Source: an uncultured Lachnospiraceae bacterium
GTDB taxonomy: Bacteria; Bacillota; Clostridia; Lachnospirales; Lachnospiraceae
DNA: 64,000 bases
Direction of reading: 5' to 3'
Assembly (NCBI GenBank): GCA_910576815.1
Contig: CAJTKA010000004.1
Span: 48,593 to 112,592, forward strand
Of the stretch, positions 8,383 through 16,198 are shown in pieces. Below the pieces are notes generated by a model that saw only the letters and a program-made list of their open reading frames with translations, ran no database searches and was not told the DNA's origin. The position numbers were made by a program, and so were the translations under genes. The stretch's first letter is position 1; each line of letters starts with the position of its first letter.

Positions 8383-8575
8383 GAAGCGCAGCCTCCTTAT
8401 CATATGATACCGGCTGGAAATTTGCCGGTTTTCACAAGCTTTCCTCACAAGTCATACTCATCAAGCCACGTAGCTTGTAATAAACATTCCATTAACTATG
8501 CAGACAACCTATTCCCCCTTGACAATCACTCCATCACCATGTTTCCTCCACACTGCCTGAAATTGCACTCCTGAC
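8383..8575 (-). promoter_or_regulatory. spoVG upstream region with a small hairpin
   Basis: 193 bases without a gene. A 6-bp hairpin ACCGGC/GCCGGT (8409-8429) lies just upstream of the spoVG ribosome site. I found no clean SigA promoter. On the minus strand a weak SigH-like pair, AGGTTGT then about 14 bases and GAAT, is possible but poorly matched. No terminator for glgD could be recognised here. Confidence 0.3.
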
Positions 8576-9694
8576 TTAGAGCGTGTATCTGTCGTTATGC
8601 TCCACGACGATTTCGATACCATCCTCTCCTTTGTGGTATGAATTTGCACGGATCGTGCCTCGGCTTTCCACAATGCAGTTCTCGATGTGCGTATTATCTC
8701 CGATATACACATCGTTCAGGATGATAGAGTTTTTGATGTAACAATTGCTTCCGATGTAGGTCTCCTTAAAAATCACGGAATCCTCTACCGTTCCGTTGAC
8801 GATACAGCCGCTGGATATCAGGCTGTTTTTAATGCTGGCTCCTACATTGTACTTTGCGGGCGGTAAATCGTCCACCTTGGAATATACATCGGGATACTGC
8901 TTAAAGAAGTAATCCCGGGTATCGGGTTTCAGGAAATCCATGTTGGTCTTAAAGTAATCTTCGACGGTAGCGATGTTGCTCCAGTACTCCTTCATCTTGT
9001 AACCGTAGATTCTCTTTAAGTTCTTCTGACGAATCAGGATATCCTTTACAAAATCATAGCGGTCCTCCTCCTTGCACTTCTCAACCAGCTCGATCAGAAG
9101 CCTTCTCCTGACAACATAGATGCCGCAGGAAATCGTGTTAGACTTCGCCACCACGGGTTTTTCTTCAAACTCCTCGATGCGGCTGTCCTCGTTCATCTTG
9201 ATCGTACCGTAGCGCTCCACATTGGCGCTTGCATCCATGTCCTTGCATACTACGGTGATATCTGCCTTCTTTTCGATGTGATACTCTAACACCTTATTGT
9301 AATCCATCTTATAGACACAGTCGCCGGAGACGATCACCACATAGGGCTCATGACTGTTCTTTAAGAAAGACAGATTCTGCGCAATCGCATCCGCCGTACC
9401 GCGGTACCAGGCGTTGCTCTCCGCCGTCACCGCCGGCGTCTCCACAAACAGGCCGCCCTGCTTACGTCCAAAATCCCACCACTTTGAGGAACTTAAGTGC
9501 TCATTCAGGCTGCCGGCATTGTACTGCGTGAACACAGCCACCTTATTGATATGGGAATTGGTCATATTACTGAGTGCAAAGTCGATACTCCTATAGCTTC
9601 CCGCAATGGGCATCGCACATACCGCACGCTTCTGGGTCAACTGCCTGATCCTGTGATTGTTACCACCCGCTAAGATAATTCCGATTGCTCTCAC
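8576..9694 (-). CDS. glgD: GlgD, non-catalytic-type subunit of glucose-1-phosphate adenylyltransferase
   Basis: A 372-residue nucleotidyltransferase-fold protein with a left-handed beta-helix C-terminus (repeats such as CIVNGTVEDSVIFKETYIG). It pairs with GlgC to make ADP-glucose for glycogen. The pyrophosphorylase loop is altered: GGNNHRIRQLT where GlgC has GGQGSRLGVLT, and the nearby Lys-Pro of GlgC is absent. This agrees with the modulatory role known for bacillar GlgD. The GTG start at 9694 overlaps the glgC stop as GTGA, with GGTGAT upstream, so the two are translationally coupled. Confidence 0.93.
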   Translation of the reverse strand: MRAIGIILAGGNNHRIRQLTQKRAVCAMPIAGSYRSIDFALSNMTNSHINKVAVFTQYNAGSLNEHLSSSKWWDFGRKQGGLFVETPAVTAESNAWYRGTADAIAQNLSFLKNSHEPYVVIVSGDCVYKMDYNKVLEYHIEKKADITVVCKDMDASANVERYGTIKMNEDSRIEEFEEKPVVAKSNTISCGIYVVRRRLLIELVEKCKEEDRYDFVKDILIRQKNLKRIYGYKMKEYWSNIATVEDYFKTNMDFLKPDTRDYFFKQYPDVYSKVDDLPPAKYNVGASIKNSLISSGCIVNGTVEDSVIFKETYIGSNCYIKNSIILNDVYIGDNTHIENCIVESRGTIRANSYHKGEDGIEIVVEHNDRYTL

Positions 9695-10965
9695 GATTTA
9701 TCACCTGCCTTAATCAAAGTTTTCCCGCTGGGAAGATTGCCGTTCTCATAATCCTCCGGCGTCGTCACACCGAATACCACGGAATTTTTCCCTATGGTCG
9801 TCCCTTTCGGGATCACGCTCTTTTCGCCTATCGTCACCAGATCGTGATCGTAGATATGGGGGTCTGTCTCGTTGGGAACCGCTGCACCAATACCCAGCTT
9901 CACATTATCCTTGATTTCTACATTCTCCGCAACGATCGCCTTATAGAGCTCGCAGTTACTGTCGATCTTCGTCCCATTCATAACGATGGAATCCCGTATC
10001 ACTGTACCGGCTCCTATGGTCACGCCACAGCCGATTACGGAATTATAAACTTGTCCGTAAATCTCAGAGCCTTCGCCGATGATACTTCTTTCCACCACGC
10101 TGTCAGGCGACAGGTACTGCGGCGGCAGGATCTCGCTCTTTGTGTAAATCTTCCAGTACTCCTCGTAAAGGTTGAACTCCGGCACAAGGTCGATCAGCTC
10201 CATGTTTGCTTCCCAGAAGGAATGCAGCGTTCCTACATCCTTCCAGTAGCCGTTAAACTCATAGGCATAGAGCGGTGCGCCTTTGCCATGGCAATAGGGG
10301 ATCAGATGTTTTCCAAAGTCAAGTCCCGGCTGTTCTTTGTTCGCAAGAAGCGCTTCCTTGAGCGTCTTCCAGTTAAAGATGTAAATGCCCATCGACGCCA
10401 GATTGCTGCGCGGATTCTCGGGCTTTTCCTCGAAATCCGTTATTCTGCGGTTTTCGTCGGTGATCATGATACCAAAGCGCTTTGCCTCCTCCATAGGCAC
10501 GGGCATGACGGCAATGGTCACCTCAGCCCCGTTCTGCTTATGGAAATCCAGCATCACCTCATAATCCATCTTATAGATATGATCTCCCGAAAGGATCAGC
10601 ACATATTCCGGATTGAAGTTCTCCATGTAGTCGATGTTCTGGTAGATCGCGTTGGCTGTACCGGTATACCACTCGCTGTTCGCGCTCTTTTCGTAAGGAG
10701 GGAGCACCGTAACACCGCCGATGTTCCTGTCCAGATCCCACGGGATGCCGATCCCGATATGGGTATTCAGGCGCAACGGCTGATACTGCGTGAGCACACC
10801 CACCGTATCGACGCCGGAGTTAATACAGTTGCTGAGCGGGAAGTCGATGATCCGATACTTACTGCCGAAGGACACCGCCGGTTTTGCCACTTTCGACGTA
10901 AGCACCCCCAGTCTGCTTCCCTGACCGCCAGCTAAGAGCATGGCAATCATTTCTTTTTTTACCAT
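9691..10965 (-). CDS. glgC: Glucose-1-phosphate adenylyltransferase, catalytic subunit GlgC
   Basis: A 424-residue ADP-glucose pyrophosphorylase, the committed step of glycogen synthesis. N-terminal loop LLAGGQGSRLGVLT, a KPAV Lys, the YRIIDFPLSNC block, the metal-binding LSGDHIYKMDY, and a C-terminal beta-helix domain. A GTG opens the frame at 10974, but the ATG at 10965 with AGGGGTGAT upstream is the better start. First gene of a two-gene glgC-glgD operon, driven by the promoter at 11029-11057, divergent from murC. Confidence 0.96.
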   Translation of the reverse strand: MVKKEMIAMLLAGGQGSRLGVLTSKVAKPAVSFGSKYRIIDFPLSNCINSGVDTVGVLTQYQPLRLNTHIGIGIPWDLDRNIGGVTVLPPYEKSANSEWYTGTANAIYQNIDYMENFNPEYVLILSGDHIYKMDYEVMLDFHKQNGAEVTIAVMPVPMEEAKRFGIMITDENRRITDFEEKPENPRSNLASMGIYIFNWKTLKEALLANKEQPGLDFGKHLIPYCHGKGAPLYAYEFNGYWKDVGTLHSFWEANMELIDLVPEFNLYEEYWKIYTKSEILPPQYLSPDSVVERSIIGEGSEIYGQVYNSVIGCGVTIGAGTVIRDSIVMNGTKIDSNCELYKAIVAENVEIKDNVKLGIGAAVPNETDPHIYDHDLVTIGEKSVIPKGTTIGKNSVVFGVTTPEDYENGNLPSGKTLIKAGDKS

Positions 10966-11028
10966 CTTTATCACCCCTATTTCTTAAAAATTTATATATT
11001 TTATAGCAAAAACCCTCCTGATAAGTAA

Positions 11029-11057
11029 AGTATACCACAATCTGCCTGAAAACTGAA
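11029..11057 (-). promoter_or_regulatory. Promoter of glgC-glgD
   Basis: Minus strand: TTCAGT, 17-base spacer, extended -10 TGGTATACT. The predicted leader is about 55 bases. Confidence 0.65.
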
Positions 11058-11167
11058 TATAATTTACAAGATTTTTCAGTTTCCAGCCAAACTGATATAT
11101 AAATAATATACAATAAAACAAAATATTTTTCAATCTCTTTGTGAATTTTATCTATATAAGTTTTAGG

Positions 11168-11196
11168 TTGGTTTTTTTCATGGAAATGAGTATAAT
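11168..11196 (+). promoter_or_regulatory. Promoter of murC
   Basis: TTGGTT (11168-11173), 17-base spacer, TATAAT (11191-11196), 32 bases before the murC ATG. Divergent from the glgC promoter. Confidence 0.75.
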
Positions 11197-11228
11197 AATA
11201 GTAAAAAATGTAAAAAGGGAGAAACCCT

Positions 11229-12608
11229 ATGTACCAGATCAACTTTCACAATCCGATTGCCGTCCATTTTATCGGCATCGGCGGCATCAGCATGAGCGGC
11301 CTGGCCGAGATTCTTCTGACTGAAGGCTTTACCATATCGGGCTCCGACCGTGCCCCCTCCGACCTAACATGTCGGCTGGAGAGCAAGGGCGCATGCGTTT
11401 TTTACGGGCAGAGTGAAGAAAACCTTTCCGCAAAGATCGACCTTGTGGTCTACACTGCCGCCATAAAGAGCGATAACCCCGAACTTGCCGCCGCCAAAAA
11501 ACTTGGCATTCCTACTCTGACCAGGGCGGAGCTTCTGGGCCAGATGATGAAAAACTATAAAGTACCCATCGCCGTGAGCGGTACCCATGGCAAGACGACC
11601 ACGACTTCCATGATCTCCCAGATCCTTTTGACCGCAAAAACAGACCCCACTTTGTCCATCGGCGGCATCTACCATCCAATCGGCGGCAACATACGGATCG
11701 GCAACTCTGATCTCTTTGTAACGGAAGCCTGCGAATACACCAACAGCTTTTTACACTTTTTCCCAAAGATCGGTATCATTCTTAATATAGAAGAAGATCA
11801 TTTGGATTTCTTCAAGGATCTCGATGACATACGCAATTCCTTCCGCCGCTTTGCACAGCTTTTGCCCGCTGACGGCGCGCTCATTATCAACGGCGATATC
11901 AAAAATGTTGAGGAGATCACGAAAGGGCTGTCCTGTCAGGTGATCACCTACGGTTCTTCCCCTAAATTTACCTACAGCGCGTCCGAGATCAGCTACAGCG
12001 AAGACGGATATCCTTCCTTCCGACTTATGCAGGAGGGGAAACCTGCAGGTATCTTTACCCTCAAAGTCCATGGCGAGCACAACATCACAAACGCCCTGGC
12101 TGCCATCGCTCTCGCAAAGCTTTTGCATATTGCCGACGAGACGACTGCTGCCGGACTTTCCGCCTTCACGGGCTCTGACAGGCGTTTCGAGTATAAGGGA
12201 CAGGTAAACGGCGTCAACATCATCGATGATTACGCTCACCATCCCACAGAGATCCGCGCGACCTTAAACACTGCTGCAAAATATCCTCACAAAAGAATCT
12301 GGTGTGTCTTCCAGCCTCACACTTACACCAGGACCAAAGCGTTTCTTGATGAGTTCGCCTCCGCCCTCTCCCTTGCTGACGAGGTCATCCTGGCAGATAT
12401 CTACGCCGCCAGGGAGAAGGATACCCTTGGCATCAGCGCAAGGACTCTGCAAGAAAAAATCCACTCTCTCGGACATTCCTGCCACTACTTTCCTTCCTTT
12501 GAGGAGATTGAAAAATTTCTTTTGGAAAATTGCACAAAGGAAGATCTGTTGATAACTATGGGCGCAGGCGACGTTGTAAAAATCGGTGAAACTCTGTTAC
12601 AAAAATAA
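11229..12608 (+). CDS. murC: UDP-N-acetylmuramate--L-alanine ligase MurC
   Basis: A 459-residue Mur ligase that adds L-Ala to UDP-MurNAc in the cytoplasm, the first peptide step of peptidoglycan precursor synthesis. The N-terminal Rossmann motif HFIGIGGISMSGLAE is at residues 13-27, the ATP loop SGTHGKTTT at 117-125. The central domain has the LNIEEDHLDFF block, and the C-terminal domain has IIDDYAHHPTEI. The ribosome site AAGGGAG precedes the ATG. Monocistronic, ending at the terminator at 12617-12668. Confidence 0.97.
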   Translation: MYQINFHNPIAVHFIGIGGISMSGLAEILLTEGFTISGSDRAPSDLTCRLESKGACVFYGQSEENLSAKIDLVVYTAAIKSDNPELAAAKKLGIPTLTRAELLGQMMKNYKVPIAVSGTHGKTTTTSMISQILLTAKTDPTLSIGGIYHPIGGNIRIGNSDLFVTEACEYTNSFLHFFPKIGIILNIEEDHLDFFKDLDDIRNSFRRFAQLLPADGALIINGDIKNVEEITKGLSCQVITYGSSPKFTYSASEISYSEDGYPSFRLMQEGKPAGIFTLKVHGEHNITNALAAIALAKLLHIADETTAAGLSAFTGSDRRFEYKGQVNGVNIIDDYAHHPTEIRATLNTAAKYPHKRIWCVFQPHTYTRTKAFLDEFASALSLADEVILADIYAAREKDTLGISARTLQEKIHSLGHSCHYFPSFEEIEKFLLENCTKEDLLITMGAGDVVKIGETLLQK

Positions 12609-12616
12609 TTATTCAC

Positions 12617-12668
12617 AATATCCACAGAAAAGAACCTTCGGCAGTCAATTTTTTCTGTGGATATTTTT
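12617..12668 (+). terminator. Terminator of murC
   Basis: A 14-15 bp perfect stem (12617-12631 with 12651-12665), loop about 19 bases, followed by a short T run. Each arm contains an ATATCCACA sequence, one mismatch from a DnaA box. Confidence 0.75.
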
Positions 12669-12724
12669 GTGGAAGATACCACGCAGTTTTGTGCCCTCCC
12701 GGCACCCTGTCCACATTATCCACA
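12618..12724. promoter_or_regulatory. Cluster of DnaA-box-like sequences
   Basis: One exact TTATCCACA (12716-12724) and two 8-of-9 matches as an inverted pair (12618-12626 plus, 12656-12664 minus). Two 7-of-9 matches also occur (12668-12676 minus, 12707-12715 plus). All lie within about 110 bases, upstream of the DnaD/DnaC-type genes. DnaA-dependent control of those genes is an inference. Confidence 0.5.
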
Positions 12725-12800
12725 ATTGCCCGGGTGGCCACGGACCAATTTACGCTTATCCGTTTGTGACAGTTTGTACATTCCTTTTTCCCAAAAGAGA

Positions 12801-12809
12801 TGCTATACT
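12801..12809 (+). promoter_or_regulatory. Extended -10 promoter of the dnaD-like operon
   Basis: TGCTATACT (TGn plus TATACT), about 37 bases before the ATG at 12846. No good -35 box is visible at 17 bases, which is acceptable for an extended -10 element. Confidence 0.6.
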
Positions 12810-12845
12810 CCCTATAGTGATTTTTGAAATGAGGGACGCAGAATA

Positions 12846-13934
12846 ATGGGTTTTCTGACGATTTATCAGGACAACTATACAGATTCCACCGTGATTTCCA
12901 ACCGTTTCATCGACGAGTATATGCAGGCCGCAAACGACGCACAGTTAAAAATCTATCTCTATCTGATCCGCATGATGAGCGCAAGGCTCGGCACCAGCAT
13001 CAATGATATTGCCGACAAGTTCAACTACACGGAAAAAGATGTTCTGCGCGCCCTGAAATACTGGGAGAAAAATCATCTTCTCACGCTGGACTACGACGAA
13101 CATAAAAATATTACAGGCATTCACCTTCTGGACTCAAACGCCGGCACGGATATGCTGTCTATTACAAGGGATGTGACTGCCGCTTCTCTGGCTACCTATC
13201 CTGCCGTGACGGCACAAAGCTTTCAGCAGGCACCGCCTGTCGAAACCACAGAGTCAGTCAGCCCGACGAAGCAGCCTTACGGCAAGCCCAACTACACCGC
13301 TGATGAGCTGCGCGCTTTCAAAGCCAACGAGGACTCCGCGAGACTGCTTTTTGTAGCGGAACAATATCTGAAAAAACCGCTGAGCGCAGGAGATGTCCGC
13401 AGTATCTTCTTTATTATGGACAGGCTTGGATTTTCGGAAGATTTGACGGACTATCTGCTCCAATACTGCGTCGATCGGGGAAAACGGGATTTCCGTTACA
13501 TAGAAAAAGTCGCCATCAGTTGGGCAGAACAGGGCATTACCACGCCGAAGCAGGCGGCTTCTCTGGCAGGGAAATATGATAAGTCCGTTTATGCGATCAT
13601 GCGTGCCCTCGGAAAGACCGGCATGCCAACCGAGACAGAGGCAGCATATATTGAACGCTGGCAGAAAATCTACGACTTTGAAATGGACGTGATCCTCGAT
13701 GCCTGTGAGCGCACCGTTCTGGCTACGGATAACCACCGCTTTGAATATGCGGAAGGCATTTTGAAAAGCTGGTATGGAATCGGTGTGCACCACAAGAGCG
13801 ATATCAAAGCGCTTGACGCCGACCACCGCCGCGCTAAGAGCAGCCGTCGTCAAGCGTCTGCCAATAAATTTAACCAGTTTGCACAGAACAACTATGATTT
13901 CGACGCACTGGAAAAAGAGATCCTCAGTAACTAA
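12846..13934 (+). CDS. DnaD domain replication-initiation protein
   Basis: A 362-residue protein with an N-terminal winged-helix part (residues about 10-95, including QLKIYLYLIRMM and YTEKDVLRALKYWEKN). A Pro/Thr-rich linker follows, then two DnaB_2/DnaD-type helical modules (about 160-330). Such proteins help load the replicative helicase during initiation or restart in Firmicutes. It lies 38 bases upstream of a DnaC-type loader, so the pair probably corresponds to the DnaB/DnaI-type loading system. Which initiation or restart protein it replaces cannot be told from sequence alone. Confidence 0.88.
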   Translation: MGFLTIYQDNYTDSTVISNRFIDEYMQAANDAQLKIYLYLIRMMSARLGTSINDIADKFNYTEKDVLRALKYWEKNHLLTLDYDEHKNITGIHLLDSNAGTDMLSITRDVTAASLATYPAVTAQSFQQAPPVETTESVSPTKQPYGKPNYTADELRAFKANEDSARLLFVAEQYLKKPLSAGDVRSIFFIMDRLGFSEDLTDYLLQYCVDRGKRDFRYIEKVAISWAEQGITTPKQAASLAGKYDKSVYAIMRALGKTGMPTETEAAYIERWQKIYDFEMDVILDACERTVLATDNHRFEYAEGILKSWYGIGVHHKSDIKALDADHRRAKSSRRQASANKFNQFAQNNYDFDALEKEILSN

Positions 13935-13972
13935 AAACCATTTGATAAGCGACCAAACATAAGGAGACTCCC

Positions 13973-14944
13973 GTGCCGCTGACAAACGCGCAATACGACC
14001 AGATCCTTCACCAATATGAAGAAAGACAGCGCATAAGACGCCGCGAACTGGAAAGCAGACGCGAATGCGTTTACAGCAGCATCCCCGGCTATCGCGGTCT
14101 GGAAGATGAAACCGCTTCTCTATCCGTTTCGCAGGGAAAAAAGCTTCTGTCCGGAGAGGATAACGCCCTGCAGGATCTGCACAACGCCTTAGCTGATCTG
14201 CGCGCAAAACGGGAACGGCTTCTTCTGGAAGCGGGTTTTCCCGCAGACTATCTAAGCCCTCCTTTTGTGTGTGCCAACTGTCAGGATACAGGCTATCGCG
14301 ACGGCATAAAATGCCACTGTTTCCGTCGGGCAGAGATTTCCCTGCTCTACGAACAATCCGGCATTGCCGAAATGCTGCAAAACAATAATTTTTCACACCT
14401 TTCTTATGAATATCACACAGGGGAAGACCGCGCCCATTTTGAAAAAGCTGTCGAAACCTGTAAAGATTTCATCAAAAATTTTGATTCTGACTACCACAAT
14501 CTCTTTTTTTATGGTACAGTGGGTACGGGAAAGTCTTTTCTTTCCGGCTGTGTAGCCAAAGAATTGATCGACACAGGTCATGCCGTGATCTATTTCAGCG
14601 CCACGGGACTGTTTGATTTGCTCTCAGCGGCTGCCTTTGACAGCAAAAATCGGGAAGAACGCAGAAATGCCTACGCCGACCTTTACCAATGCGATCTGCT
14701 CATTATCGACGATCTGGGCACGGAACTGACAAATCAGTTTACCGCTTCCCAGCTTTTCTCTCTGCTAAATGAGCGTGCCCTCGGCAAGAAGGCTGTGATC
14801 ATCTCCACCAACCTTTCCCTGCGGGAATTGCAGGACAGATACTCTGACCGTATCTTTTCCCGTATTACGAGCAATTTTATGGTCTGCAAACTCACAGGCC
14901 CCGACATCCGTATGTATCAAAAGAGACAGCAGAGCAGAAAGTGA
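13973..14944 (+). CDS. DnaC/DnaI-type helicase loader ATPase
   Basis: A 323-residue AAA+ helicase loader. A long N-terminal helical region ends in a zinc-binding cluster (CANCQDTG...CHC, about residues 100-117). Then come Walker A GTVGTGKS near 180-187, Walker B LLIIDDLG, sensor 1 IISTNLS and an Arg-rich C-terminus (SDRIFSRI) with the arginine-finger region. It starts at a GTG (13973) behind AAGGAG. It is cotranscribed with the DnaD-type gene upstream and the PRPP synthetase downstream (seven-base gap). Expected to load the replicative helicase onto DNA. Confidence 0.93.
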   Translation: MPLTNAQYDQILHQYEERQRIRRRELESRRECVYSSIPGYRGLEDETASLSVSQGKKLLSGEDNALQDLHNALADLRAKRERLLLEAGFPADYLSPPFVCANCQDTGYRDGIKCHCFRRAEISLLYEQSGIAEMLQNNNFSHLSYEYHTGEDRAHFEKAVETCKDFIKNFDSDYHNLFFYGTVGTGKSFLSGCVAKELIDTGHAVIYFSATGLFDLLSAAAFDSKNREERRNAYADLYQCDLLIIDDLGTELTNQFTASQLFSLLNERALGKKAVIISTNLSLRELQDRYSDRIFSRITSNFMVCKLTGPDIRMYQKRQQSRK

Positions 14945-14951
14945 GGTTTCC

Positions 14952-16151
14952 ATGAACAGACGCGAGGAAAAAAGGAATCTCGAGACCATACCCGTCGGCT
15001 CTCTGGGGATGATTCCCCTAAGAGGCTGCAAAACGCTCGGTGAAAAAGTAGACTACTATCTGGTCAAATGGCGTACCGAACGCGAGAGCGAACATAAAGA
15101 CTCTCTCGCTTTTTCGGGTTATCAGCGCGACACTTATATTCTGGAAGCCGCCGTTCCGCGGTTCGGCTCCGGCGAGGGAAAAGGCGTGATCAAAGAATCT
15201 GTCCGCGGCTCCGACCTCTACCTTTTGGTGGATGTGGCCAACTACAGTCTCACCTACTCCCTCTGCGGTCACGAAAACCATATGTCTCCCGACGACCACT
15301 ATCAGGACTTAAAGCGCATCATTGCCGCAGTCGGCGGAAAAGCGAGACGAATCACGGTGATCATGCCTTTTCTTTATGAGAGCAGACAGCACAAGCGCTC
15401 CGCGAGGGAATCTTTAGACTGCGCCCTGGCTTTACAGGAAATGGTCAATATGGGCGTGGACAACATCATCACCTTTGACGCTCACGACCCTCGTGTGCAG
15501 AATGCGATTCCCCTGCACGGCTTTGAAACCGTACAGCCCGCCTACCAGTTTATCAAAGGACTGTTGAACCATGTGGACGGCCTGCGCATCGATAACGATC
15601 ATATGATGGTCATCAGCCCCGATGAGGGCGGCATGAGCCGGGCTATCTATATCGCAAACGTATTAGGCCTCGATATGGGTATGTTCTACAAGAGACGCGA
15701 CTATACGCAGATCGTAAACGGCAGAAATCCCATCATTGCCCATGAATTTCTGGGAAGCAATGTTGAAGGCAAGGACATGATTATTATTGACGACATGATT
15801 TCGTCTGGCGAAAGTGTCCTGGAAGTGGCAGCTGCGTTAAAAGAACGCAAGGCGGGCAGAATCTTCGTCTTCTCCACCTTTGGTCTTTTTACGGCGGGAC
15901 TGGAGCGCTTTGACAAAGCATACGAAGAAGGCACAATCTGCAGGGTATTGACCACGAACCTGATTTATCAGACCCCCGAACTGCTTTCCCGAGAGTGGTA
16001 TATCGACTGTGACATGAGCAAGTACATTGCCTACATTATCGACACCTTAAACCACGACGCTTCCATCAGCGATCTCTTAAATCCTGTGGAACGTATCCAG
16101 TCGATCGTGACAAGGTATCATGCAGGGGAGCTGGACACCTGCAACTCCTGA
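14952..16151 (+). CDS. prs: Ribose-phosphate pyrophosphokinase (extended form)
   Basis: Makes PRPP from ribose 5-phosphate and ATP, feeding nucleotide, His and Trp synthesis. Landmarks include MPFLYESRQHKRSARESLDC, FDAHDPRVQNAIP, MFYKRRDY and the PRPP-binding loop IIIDDMISSGES. At 399 residues it is about 80 longer than the classical enzyme. The excess lies in an N-terminal extension and small insertions, and the PRPP loop has SSGES where the classical enzyme has DTGGT. It follows the helicase-loader gene at a seven-base distance with GAGG before the ATG, and ends at a strong terminator. Confidence 0.88.
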   Translation: MNRREEKRNLETIPVGSLGMIPLRGCKTLGEKVDYYLVKWRTERESEHKDSLAFSGYQRDTYILEAAVPRFGSGEGKGVIKESVRGSDLYLLVDVANYSLTYSLCGHENHMSPDDHYQDLKRIIAAVGGKARRITVIMPFLYESRQHKRSARESLDCALALQEMVNMGVDNIITFDAHDPRVQNAIPLHGFETVQPAYQFIKGLLNHVDGLRIDNDHMMVISPDEGGMSRAIYIANVLGLDMGMFYKRRDYTQIVNGRNPIIAHEFLGSNVEGKDMIIIDDMISSGESVLEVAAALKERKAGRIFVFSTFGLFTAGLERFDKAYEEGTICRVLTTNLIYQTPELLSREWYIDCDMSKYIAYIIDTLNHDASISDLLNPVERIQSIVTRYHAGELDTCNS

Positions 16152-16160
16152 AAAGCCGCA

Positions 16161-16192
16161 AAAAGCTGCCGTATCGTTCCGGCAGCTTTTTT
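16161..16192 (+). terminator. Terminator of prs, probably bidirectional
   Basis: Stem AAAAGCTGCCG/CGGCAGCTTTT (16161-16171 with 16180-16190) with T tail. The A run on the left arm would give a T tail for the convergent MBOAT gene as well. Confidence 0.9.
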
Positions 16193-16198
16193 AATATG

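Noticed and set aside
9685..10935. 416-codon plus-strand frame opposite glgC
   Set aside because: Low-complexity basic translation, no ribosome site, fully covered by glgC.
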